NCBI RefSeq assembly: GCF_000577615.1
Contig: NZ_CBXX010000012.1
Coordinates: 1 to 64,000, forward strand
DNA from: Herbaspirillum sp. RV1423
GTDB lineage: Bacteria; Pseudomonadota; Gammaproteobacteria; Burkholderiales; Burkholderiaceae_D
Reading direction: 5' to 3'
Length of the DNA: 64,000 bases
Shown: piece after piece, positions 55,747-64,000 of the stretch
Numbering within the stretch: position 1 is the stretch's first letter
Layout: each line of letters opens with the position of its first letter
The notes under the pieces: generated by a model
What the model was told of the DNA's origin: nothing
What the model saw: only the letters and a program-made list of their open reading frames with translations
The model's database searches: none
Made by a program: the position numbers and the translations under genes

Positions 55747-56652
55747 ATGACAAACGCACAACAATCAAAGCCTTGGCTTTGGATGATCGGGTTGGTTTGC
55801 GCCGTAAGCATCGCCCCGGCTGCCAACGCGGGGGCCAACATCACCAATGGCAAATACATTTACAACGCGGCCGACTGCATCGGCTGTCACGCGGGCAACG
55901 GTAGTTCATCGCTGCCGTCTGGCGGCTTGAGTCTCGATACACCTTTTGGTACATTTAGAGTGCCCAACATCACACCCGACAAACGTTTCGGCATAGGCAA
56001 CTGGAGCGAAGCTGACTTTAAACGCGCTTTGCGCGAAGGCGTTGGCAAACAAGGCGAATACCTGTTTCCCGTGTTTCCGTACCCCTCTTTTTCCAAGCTC
56101 AGCGATAGTGATATAGCCGATCTCTACGCCTACATGATGACTCTGCCTGCCGTACCAGCCCCCAACAAACCGCACGAGGTTAAGCCGCCCTTCAACTGGC
56201 GTCCTTTGCTGTTTTTTTGGCGCACCCTGTTCTTCGACTCAGATCTGAAAAAAGCACCGCCGGTTCGAGATGCCGCGTGGAGCCGTGGCAACTACCTGGT
56301 TCATGCGGTGGCGCATTGCGAGGAATGCCACACACCTCGCAATGTCATGGGTGGACTGAAAACATCATTGGCCTTCTCAGGCAATGTCGGCGGCCCTGAT
56401 GGGCAGAATGCGCCCAACATCACCTCTGATGTAAGCACAGGCATCGGAGGCTGGTCCGTCGCGGACATCCAGAATCTGCTCAAAACAGGCATGACACCCG
56501 ACTCCGACCTGGTTGGCTCCGGTATGAAGGCTGTCGTTCGAGGGACGTCCAAACTCAGCGATGCTGACCTTCGCGCCATGGCGGTCTACCTCAAAAGCGT
56601 CCCCCCCATCCACATCGAGCCCATACCAAAGCCCGCCAGCAAAGCCCCTTGA
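55747..56652 (+). CDS. Exported dihaem cytochrome c
   Basis: A 301-residue c-type cytochrome with a signal peptide (PWLWMIGLVCAVSIAPAANA). Two haem-binding motifs are CIGCH (44-48) and CEECH (191-195), each followed by the VPNITPDKRFGIGNW or APNITSDVSTGIGGW block typical of cytochrome subunits of alcohol or aldose dehydrogenases. Axial Met candidates lie in AYMMTLPA and AMAVYL. It lies 31 bp after the phosphoesterase gene. It would carry electrons in the periplasm for an unidentified dehydrogenase. Confidence 0.9.
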   Translation: MTNAQQSKPWLWMIGLVCAVSIAPAANAGANITNGKYIYNAADCIGCHAGNGSSSLPSGGLSLDTPFGTFRVPNITPDKRFGIGNWSEADFKRALREGVGKQGEYLFPVFPYPSFSKLSDSDIADLYAYMMTLPAVPAPNKPHEVKPPFNWRPLLFFWRTLFFDSDLKKAPPVRDAAWSRGNYLVHAVAHCEECHTPRNVMGGLKTSLAFSGNVGGPDGQNAPNITSDVSTGIGGWSVADIQNLLKTGMTPDSDLVGSGMKAVVRGTSKLSDADLRAMAVYLKSVPPIHIEPIPKPASKAP

Positions 56653-56663
56653 ATCCTGACTTC

Positions 56664-57197
56664 ATGAAGCCATCAACCCGCAACTTTGAAACCCTCATCC
56701 TGCCTTGGCTGGACGCCGGATATAACCTGGCACGCTGGTTGCTGCACGATGAAGTCGCCGCCGGCGACGTGTTGCAAGAGGCCTCATTGAAAGCCTTCCG
56801 CTTTCTCGGCAACTTGCAGGGAGACGATGCCCGCCCCTGGTTTTTGGGCATTGTTCGCAATGCCTGCTATACCCATCTGCAACAGCAAAATGGTCATCTG
56901 GAAATCACCGGATTTGACGACGACGTACTGGAGAGCTTACATCACCAAGATGGACAACATTCGCCCGACCCAGCAACGTTGATCCACCAAAAACAAGAAG
57001 TGGGTCGAGTCAACCAGGCATTGCAAGCCTTGCCCACCAAATTAAGGGAGATCATCGTGCTGAGAGAGCTAGAAGGCTTGGAATATGCCGAAATCGCCCA
57101 AATCGCGGAACTACCAATCGGCACGGTGATGTCACGCCTGTCGCGCGCAAGAGCACGCCTCAAGGTGTTGCTGCTGAGCACTGAAGAAGGAAACTGA
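56664..57197 (+). CDS. ECF-type RNA polymerase sigma factor
   Basis: A sigma factor of 177 residues with region 2 (AGDVLQEASLKAFRFLGNLQ, WFLGIVRNACYTHLQQ) and region 4 (LREIIVLRELEGLEYAEIAQIAELPIGTVMSRLSRARARLK), and no region 3, as in ECF factors. ATG at 56664 lies 11 bp past the cytochrome gene stop. The anti-sigma factor gene follows after 1 bp. The group probably responds to an envelope stress or oxidant; the signal is unknown. Confidence 0.9.
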   Translation: MKPSTRNFETLILPWLDAGYNLARWLLHDEVAAGDVLQEASLKAFRFLGNLQGDDARPWFLGIVRNACYTHLQQQNGHLEITGFDDDVLESLHHQDGQHSPDPATLIHQKQEVGRVNQALQALPTKLREIIVLRELEGLEYAEIAQIAELPIGTVMSRLSRARARLKVLLLSTEEGN

Positions 57198-57198
57198 G

Positions 57199-57909
57199 AT
57201 GAAGGACAAGCAAGACGAAGAACTCTCCGCACTGATTCAACAACAAGCCACCCGCTACAAGATGGACGATCAGTTACGCGCCAAATTTCGCACTCAACTG
57301 CTGCTGGCCTCCGCCGGACAACCTGACCCGGCCTCAAAGAACAAGGCCCCGAAATCTATTCGCCCCAAGATCCGGTTGGGCAAGAGCTGGGCCATCGACC
57401 TCATTGGATGGCGCAACCTGGCCATCAGTTTCCTGTTCGGAGTCGCCCTCACTTTGTTACTCACCCCCCGTATACCGCCACTGAGCTTGCTGAACTCAAT
57501 CGACGAAGAACTGGTCGCCGACCATGTCCGCTCACTCCGGGTTGGCCCCCTGCTTCAAGTTCAGTCCAGCGACCGCCATACTGTCAAACCTTGGTTTCAA
57601 GGCAAACTGGACTATGCTCCCCCGGTGCTGGACTTGGCAGCAGACGACTTCCCTCTGTTGGGCGGCCGGGTTGAACACATCGATAAAAACTCTATCGCCA
57701 CTCTGGTCTACGGGCGACACGGGCATGTGATCAACTTGTTCGTCTGGCCATCAGAAAGCCAAAGCGCCATCCAAAACACTCAAATTAAAGGCTTCAATCT
57801 CAGCCATTGGAGCGATGCACGCATGCAGTTCTGGGTGGTTTCCGACATGGACTCTACAGAGCTCGCACGCTTCGTGCAGTTACTGCAAGCCAAGCTACTG
57901 AAGCTTTAA
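57199..57909 (+). CDS. Membrane anti-sigma factor
   Basis: A 236-residue protein with a cytoplasmic helical N-terminus (ALIQQQATRYKMDDQLRAKFRTQL), one membrane helix (about 72-96, RNLAISFLFGVALTLLL) and a periplasmic domain. The latter contains LVYGRHGHVINLFVWP and NLSHWSDARMQFWVVSDM, typical of COG5662-type anti-sigma factors. The zinc motif HxxxCxxC of many anti-sigma factors is absent. It lies 1 bp after the sigma gene and very likely binds it at the membrane. Confidence 0.85.
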   Translation: MKDKQDEELSALIQQQATRYKMDDQLRAKFRTQLLLASAGQPDPASKNKAPKSIRPKIRLGKSWAIDLIGWRNLAISFLFGVALTLLLTPRIPPLSLLNSIDEELVADHVRSLRVGPLLQVQSSDRHTVKPWFQGKLDYAPPVLDLAADDFPLLGGRVEHIDKNSIATLVYGRHGHVINLFVWPSESQSAIQNTQIKGFNLSHWSDARMQFWVVSDMDSTELARFVQLLQAKLLKL

Positions 57910-58256
57910 CGTTATAGCTTGATCCATGCATTTCGGATCTCCATGAACTGCATGCCTGGGGCGCGACTACTGATCGTTGAAGCCAACGAGCACCTCTTGC
58001 AAGTTGCTGCACACAGATACCGTGACTGATCAATGGTGTCGATCTTGATATCACTTTAGAACCGTTTCCTCAGCCAGTAAGTGCCAGTCTGGCACAGTAG
58101 CTCGTACACCATCACAGGCGCCATCCATTCCGGTTGACCTTCCGGTTGGCGGCATCAACACTGACGCACACCGGCACAGATAGTAGCCCTGGTATCGAAC
58201 ATGCGTTTGTGGCGAAAGTTAAACGACATCATGGCATCCAGCCATGACGCGTCACC
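57910..58256. other. Intergenic region between the anti-sigma gene and ycaO
   Basis: 347 bp between convergent genes. It has no convincing open frame. The only symmetric motif seen is TGCCAGTCTGGCA (58083-58095). I found no terminator with a T run and no recognisable transposase remnant, although the location beside a probable acquired unit makes an old junction plausible. Confidence 0.4.
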
Positions 58257-60473
58257 CTAACCGGCTGTAGCCGCCACGTTGGCTCGCGCCCTATGCAATT
58301 TTTTGTAGCTGTCGATCAGGCGGCGGTGCCTGTCGAGGCCCTCCAGTTTCATACTCGTTGGCGTTAACCCGAAGAAGCGCACGCTGCCGTCCACTGACCC
58401 CATTACCGCGTCCATCCGAGCGTTACCGAACATCCGACGGAAGTTGACTGCGTAGTCGTCCAGTTCCAGGTCGTCATCGAGCAGCACCTCCAGCACCACA
58501 TTCAAGGCCTGGTAAAACAATCCGCGCTCGACCGTGTTGTCGTTGTACTGCAGGAAAGCTCCCACCAGCTCTTGCGCCGCCTCAAACTGCTGCAAGGCGA
58601 GATGAATCAGCAGCTTCAACTCGAGAACCGTTAGCTGCCCCCACTCCGTATTCTCGTCAAATTCGATGCCGATCAAAGTGGCGATATCGGAGTACTCATC
58701 CAACTCATTGCTATCCAACCGCTCCAGCAGTGCAGCCAGGCCGGCATCGTCCAAACCATGCAAGTTCAAGATATCGGCGCGGAACAATAGCGCCTTGTTT
58801 GTGTTGTCCCAGATCAAATCCTCTACCGGGTAAACTTCCGAATAGCCGGGCACCAAAATCCGGCAGGCTACGGCACCCAACTGGTCATATACCGCTGTGT
58901 ACACCTCTTTTCCCATGTTTTCGAGAATGGCGAACAAGGTGGCGGCTTCCTCGGCATTGGAGTGCATTTTGTCATTCTGCCCTCGGCCGGAAAAATCCCA
59001 CTCGACAAACTCGACATTCGCTTTGGCGCTGAAAAAGCGCCACGACACGATACCGCTGGAATCGATAAAGTGTTCGACGAAGTTATTTGGCTCAGTCACG
59101 GCTTCACTTGCAAAGGTAGGCCGAGGCAAATCGTTCAGACCTTCAAAACTGCGCCCCTGCAGTAATTCCGTGAGACTGCGTTCCAGCGCCACCTCGAAGC
59201 TTGGGTGCGCCCCGAACGAGGCAAAGACACCGCCTGTGCGCGGGTTCATCAAGGTGACGCACATCACCGGGTAGGTCCCACCCAGGGATGCATCCTTCAC
59301 CAGCACCGGAAAGCCCTGCTCTTCCAATGCCTGAATCCCGGCCAGGATGCCGGGATATTTCGCCAGCACTTCCTGCGGCACATCAGGTAATGCGATTTCA
59401 CCTTCCAGGATTTCGCGCTTTACTGCCCGTTCGAAAATTTCGGACAGGCATTGCACCTGCGCCTCAGCCAGCGTATTACCGGCACTCATGCCATTGCTGA
59501 CGAACAGGTTTTCGATCAGGTTGGACGGGAAATACACCACTTCGCCGTCCGACTGCCGCACATACGGCAGCGAACAAATGCCGCGCTCTACATTGCCGGA
59601 GTTGGTGTCGACCAGATGCGAGCCACGTAACTCGCCATCGGGATTGTAGATTTGCAAGCAGTACTCATCGAGAATTTCAGCGGGCAGCGCATCTTTGCGG
59701 CCAGGCTTGAACCAGCGCTCGCTCGGGTAATGCACAAACGCCGCATTGGCGATGTCTTCGCCCCAAAACGCACCGGCGTAGAAATGGTTGTTGTTGAGCC
59801 GTTCGATATACTCGCCCAAGGCCGATGCCAACGCGCTTTCCTTGGTCGCGCCCTTGCCATTGGTAAAACACATCGGCGAGTGCGCATCGCGGATATGCAA
59901 GGACCATACATTGGGAATGATATTGCGCCACGACGCGATTTCAATCTTGATGCCCAAGCCAGCCAAAACACCCGACATATTGGCGATGGTCTGCTCCAGC
60001 GGCAGATCCTTGCCCGCAATATAGGTGCTGGCGTCGGAAGCCGGCTTCAACGCCAGCAGCGACTGAGCATCGGCATCCAGGTTCTCCACCTCTTCAATGA
60101 CAAACTCAGGCCCGGCTTGCACTACCTTTTTCACCGTACAACGTTCGATGGAACGCAATATTCCCCGGCGGTCTGCTTCCTGAATATCAGCCGGTAGCTC
60201 AACCTGAATCTTGAAAATTTGCTGGTAGCGGTTTTCCGGATCAACAATATTGTTCTGGGACAGGCGGATATTTTCGGTAGGAATGTTGCGAGTGTTGCAG
60301 TACAACTTCACGAAGTAAGCCGCACACAAGGCCGATGAGGCCAGAAAATAATCGAAGGGGCCAGGCGCCGAGCCATCGCCCTTATAACGGATAGGCTGGT
60401 CGGCCACCACCGTGAAGTCATCGAACTTCGCTTCAAGACGCAGCTTATCGAGAAAGTTGACTTTAATTTCCAT
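58257..60473 (-). CDS. ycaO: OsmC-YcaO fusion protein
   Basis: A 738-residue protein. Residues 1 to about 145 form an OsmC-like domain (VVADQPIRYKGDGSAPGPFDYFLAS, Cys in SALCAAYFV and a second in IERCTVKK). From about 150 it is a full YcaO domain close to E. coli YcaO: CFTNGKGATKESALASALGEYIERL, NGMSAGNTLAEAQVQCLSEIFER and a C-terminal helical domain. E. coli YcaO (586 residues) lacks OsmC. YcaO proteins activate amide bonds with ATP; this type is linked to RimO-dependent methylthiolation of ribosomal protein S12. OsmC domains handle peroxides through paired Cys. No azole-peptide partner genes are nearby. Confidence 0.9.
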   Translation of the reverse strand: MEIKVNFLDKLRLEAKFDDFTVVADQPIRYKGDGSAPGPFDYFLASSALCAAYFVKLYCNTRNIPTENIRLSQNNIVDPENRYQQIFKIQVELPADIQEADRRGILRSIERCTVKKVVQAGPEFVIEEVENLDADAQSLLALKPASDASTYIAGKDLPLEQTIANMSGVLAGLGIKIEIASWRNIIPNVWSLHIRDAHSPMCFTNGKGATKESALASALGEYIERLNNNHFYAGAFWGEDIANAAFVHYPSERWFKPGRKDALPAEILDEYCLQIYNPDGELRGSHLVDTNSGNVERGICSLPYVRQSDGEVVYFPSNLIENLFVSNGMSAGNTLAEAQVQCLSEIFERAVKREILEGEIALPDVPQEVLAKYPGILAGIQALEEQGFPVLVKDASLGGTYPVMCVTLMNPRTGGVFASFGAHPSFEVALERSLTELLQGRSFEGLNDLPRPTFASEAVTEPNNFVEHFIDSSGIVSWRFFSAKANVEFVEWDFSGRGQNDKMHSNAEEAATLFAILENMGKEVYTAVYDQLGAVACRILVPGYSEVYPVEDLIWDNTNKALLFRADILNLHGLDDAGLAALLERLDSNELDEYSDIATLIGIEFDENTEWGQLTVLELKLLIHLALQQFEAAQELVGAFLQYNDNTVERGLFYQALNVVLEVLLDDDLELDDYAVNFRRMFGNARMDAVMGSVDGSVRFFGLTPTSMKLEGLDRHRRLIDSYKKLHRARANVAATAG

Positions 60474-60547
60474 GGGGGAAGTCTAAAAATGGTGCTAAAA
60501 AATGATGTGGCCGCTATCACTCGTAGCCACGCTGGCGCCCAGAATAT

Positions 60548-60572
60548 AAAGCCCTGTAAAAACAGGGCTTTA
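60548..60572 (-). terminator. Hairpin terminator downstream of guaA
   Basis: Arms AAAGCCCTGT and ACAGGGCTTT with a short A-rich loop; T-rich on the minus strand. It lies about 80 bp past the guaA stop and before ycaO on the same strand. Confidence 0.75.
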
Positions 60573-60573
60573 A

Positions 60574-60616
60574 TAGAACTCATTTCTTATCACGCCTATT
60601 TATGAAATGAGTTCTA
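60574..60616. repeat. Perfect 13-bp inverted repeat
   Basis: TAGAACTCATTTC (60574-60586) and GAAATGAGTTCTA (60604-60616) with a 17-bp spacer, just 38 bp past the guaA stop. It lies next to the GC-rich terminator hairpin. It may be an additional hairpin, an operator, or the end of an old insertion that brought in ycaO. Confidence 0.6.
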
Positions 60617-60653
60617 GTCAATCAACTAGCGAACAATATCTCCGCGAGGAATT

Positions 60654-62234
60654 TCATTCCCACTCGATCGTCGCAGGCGGCTTGCCCGAAATGTCGTAGA
60701 CCACGCGGTTGATGCCGCGCACTTCGTTGATGATGCGATTGGACACATGGCCCAGCAGTTCGTGCGGCAAATGCGCCCAGTGTGCAGTCATGAAGTCCTG
60801 AGTCTGCACTGCGCGCAAGGCCACCACATATTCGTAGGTGCGTCCGTCGCCCATCACGCCGACCGACTTGACCGGCAGGAACACGGCAAAGGCCTGGCTG
60901 GTCTTTTCGTACCAGCTTTGGCCATCGGCGTCCTTGGTGTTGCGCAGTTCTTCGATGAAGATCGCATCGGCGCGGCGTAGCAGGTCGGCGAATTCTTTCT
61001 TCACTTCGCCGAGGATGCGCACGCCCAGGCCCGGGCCCGGGAACGGATGGCGGTACACCATTTCGTGCGGCAGGCCGAGCGCCACGCCCAGTTCGCGCAC
61101 TTCGTCCTTGAACAGTTCGCGCAGCGGTTCCAGCAATTTCAGGTTCAGCGTTTCGGGCAAGCCGCCGACGTTGTGATGGCTCTTGATGGTATGGGCGGCC
61201 TTCTTGCCCTTGCCTGCACTCTCGATGACGTCAGGATAAATCGTACCCTGCGCCAACCATTTGGCGCTCTTCAACTTGCCCGATTCAACCTGGAACACTT
61301 CGACGAATTCACGACCGATGATCTTGCGCTTGGCTTCAGGGTCGGTCACGCCGGCCAGATGGCCCATGAACTGGTCGGTGGCGTCGACGTGGATCACCTT
61401 GACGCCGAGGTTCTTGCCGAACATCTCCATGACCATCTTGCCCTCATCCAGACGCAGCAAGCCGTGGTCGACGAACACGCAGGTCAACTGGTCGCCGATG
61501 GCGCGGTGGATCAACGCGGCAGCCACGCTGCTGTCGACGCCGCCGGACAGGCCGAGAATGACTTCGTCGCTGCCGACCTGCTTGCGGATCGATTCGACCG
61601 CTTCGGCGATGTAGTCGGGCATGTTCCAGTCCGACTTGCAACCGCAGATGTCGAGCACGAAACGGCTCAGCAATGCCTTGCCTTGCAACGTGTGCGTGAC
61701 TTCCGGGTGGAACTGCAGCGCGTAGAAACGACGCTCTTCATCGGCCATGCCGGCAATCGGGCAGTTGCCGGTGGATGCCATCAGCTTGAAGCCGTGCGGC
61801 ATTTCGTTGACCTTGTCGCCGTGGCTCATCCAGACCTTGAGCATGCCGTGGCCTTCGGCTGTGGTGAAGTCGGCGATATCTTTGAGCAAAGCGGTATGGC
61901 CGTGGGCGCGCACTTCGGCGTAACCGAATTCGCGCAGCTTGCCGTTTTCAACCTTGCCGCCCAGTTGCTCGGCCATGGTCTGCATGCCGTAACAAATACC
62001 GAGGACCGGCACCCCCAGCTCGAACACCGCTTGCGGCGCACGCGGCGTGTCGCCCTCCGTCACGCTGTTCGGACCGCCCGAAAGAATCACGCCGGACGCA
62101 CCGTAGTTGCGAACGAACTCGTCGCTGACGTCGTAGGGAAAGACTTCGGAAAACACGCCGGCTTCACGCACGCGACGAGCGATCAGTTGGGTGACCTGGG
62201 AACCGAAATCGATGATCAGAATTTTAGAGTGCAT
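60654..62234 (-). CDS. guaA: GMP synthase (glutamine-hydrolysing)
   Basis: A 526-residue enzyme that aminates XMP to GMP. An N-terminal class I glutamine amidotransferase (nucleophile Cys in [16 protein letters not shown], His in [10 protein letters not shown]) is followed by an ATP pyrophosphatase domain ([16 protein letters not shown]) and a dimerisation domain ending [11 protein letters not shown]. The ATG at 62234 gives the usual [13 protein letters not shown]; an in-frame TTG at 62252 was rejected. guaB is directly upstream, but a terminator lies between them. Confidence 0.97.
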   Translation of the reverse strand: MHSKILIIDFGSQVTQLIARRVREAGVFSEVFPYDVSDEFVRNYGASGVILSGGPNSVTEGDTPRAPQAVFELGVPVLGICYGMQTMAEQLGGKVENGKLREFGYAEVRAHGHTALLKDIADFTTAEGHGMLKVWMSHGDKVNEMPHGFKLMASTGNCPIAGMADEERRFYALQFHPEVTHTLQGKALLSRFVLDICGCKSDWNMPDYIAEAVESIRKQVGSDEVILGLSGGVDSSVAAALIHRAIGDQLTCVFVDHGLLRLDEGKMVMEMFGKNLGVKVIHVDATDQFMGHLAGVTDPEAKRKIIGREFVEVFQVESGKLKSAKWLAQGTIYPDVIESAGKGKKAAHTIKSHHNVGGLPETLNLKLLEPLRELFKDEVRELGVALGLPHEMVYRHPFPGPGLGVRILGEVKKEFADLLRRADAIFIEELRNTKDADGQSWYEKTSQAFAVFLPVKSVGVMGDGRTYEYVVALRAVQTQDFMTAHWAHLPHELLGHVSNRIINEVRGINRVVYDISGKPPATIEWE

Positions 62235-62284
62235 GGATGTGATGATAGGCAAGTTTGAAAATGTTCCGGCGGCGAAAATAAGTC

Positions 62285-62320
62285 AAAAGGCCGCAACCCG
62301 AAAAGGAGCGCGGCCTTTTG
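62285..62320 (-). terminator. Terminator between guaB and guaA
   Basis: Arms AAAAGGCCGC and GCGGCCTTTT around a 15-nt loop, located between the guaB stop and guaA start. It could end guaB transcripts or reduce read-through into guaA. Confidence 0.75.
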
Positions 62321-62338
62321 TCACTATCGTCACCTTGC

Positions 62339-63831
<1,493 letters not shown>

Positions 63832-63940
63832 CAGAAAACTTTTGTGCCCGTCGCGTCGACCTTGATTTTTCCGTGAAATGTGCAGCTTATTTGCCGCACC
63901 GTTGCCTTAACATTGCCACAGGCAAGCAGGAACGCGCGGG

Positions 63941-64000
63941 TTAAGCACCCTTCCCGCCTTTTTTCACGACGCGGCGCCGGCGCGAATCCTTGGGATCGGC
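63941..64000 (-). CDS. rnfH: C-terminal end of an RnfH-family (UPF0125) protein
   Basis: Only the last 19 residues are in the window: ADPKDSRRRRVVKKGGKGA then TAA. The ADPK-xx-RRRR pattern is the usual C-terminus of RnfH/RatB proteins. rnfH commonly lies upstream of guaB in Burkholderiales, which agrees. The call rests on this short tail only. Confidence 0.6.
   Translation of the reverse strand, partial: ADPKDSRRRRVVKKGGKGA

Noticed and set aside
57910-58256. Transposase remnant beside the ECF unit
   Set aside because: Neither strand gave a frame resembling a known transposase; only a short palindrome was seen.

Overview
The window reads as a chromosomal segment of a betaproteobacterium, most likely Oxalobacteraceae (Herbaspirillum/Collimonas-like). 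The basis is GC-rich coding sequence, closest recognisable relatives in Burkholderiales for most proteins, and typical neighbourhoods: mltG-tmk-holB, ygfZ-DUF4936-NRDE, nadA-nadC, and guaB-guaA with an rnfH-like gene behind. The genus is inferred, not proven. No rRNA, tRNA, CRISPR array or intact transposon was seen.

Layout. 1-0.6 kb: 3' end of an FMN L-lactate dehydrogenase, then a 152-bp MITE-like element. 0.8-10.1 kb: ankyrin protein, tatD, a RegB/RegA-type redox two-component pair, a TonB siderophore receptor with a Fur-like site, a GNAT protein, then holB, tmk and mltG. The redox and iron genes appear to sit inside what is usually one holB-tatD neighbourhood. 10.2-12.4 kb: ygfZ, DUF4936, NRDE protein. 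12.4-12.85 kb: a gene-free stretch with three strong hairpin terminators and a candidate small RNA that shows an anti-Shine-Dalgarno sequence in a loop. 12.9-18.2 kb: dctA, small enzymes, a DnaQ-like exonuclease and a large MHS-type MFS transporter. 18.3-22.4 kb: a LysR regulator divergent from a CitMHS transporter and an AtuA-like pair, probably an organic-acid catabolic unit.

22.5-32.5 kb is the most unusual region, a dense signalling locus. It holds two tandem paralogous hybrid kinases (7TMR-DISM, HisKA/HATPase, REC, Hpt), a REC-HisKA_3 protein, two divergent LuxR-type response regulators and a porin. The upstream kinase has Arg where the phospho-accepting His should be. The REC-HisKA_3 protein lacks recognisable G boxes. 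A decayed copy of its gene lies between the two kinases, showing that a two-gene unit was duplicated.

32.9-46.7 kb: purT, nadB, a monooxygenase-fold protein, a patatin/beta-barrel protein, a decaying accessory patch (frameshifted hypothetical, saccharopine-dehydrogenase-like, DUF2269 and DoxX-like genes), a MASE1-PAS protein without output domain coupled to a frameshifted hydrolase pseudogene, nadC, nadA and the ABC-F gene ybiT. 46.8-54.6 kb: DUF1439, ldcA, tadA, queD, queE, bglX and opgG. 54.8-57.9 kb: a compact four-gene unit (Tat-exported metallophosphoesterase, dihaem cytochrome c, ECF sigma factor, membrane anti-sigma factor). 58.3-60.5 kb: an OsmC-YcaO fusion. 60.65-64 kb: guaA, guaB and the 3' end of an rnfH-like gene.

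How they work together: purT, guaA and guaB serve purine synthesis; nadB, nadA and nadC make NAD; queD and queE make 7-deazaguanine; dctA, the MFS and CitMHS carriers import organic acids. Regulation is represented by RegBA, the LysR protein, the 7TMR-DISM phosphorelay and the ECF/anti-sigma pair.
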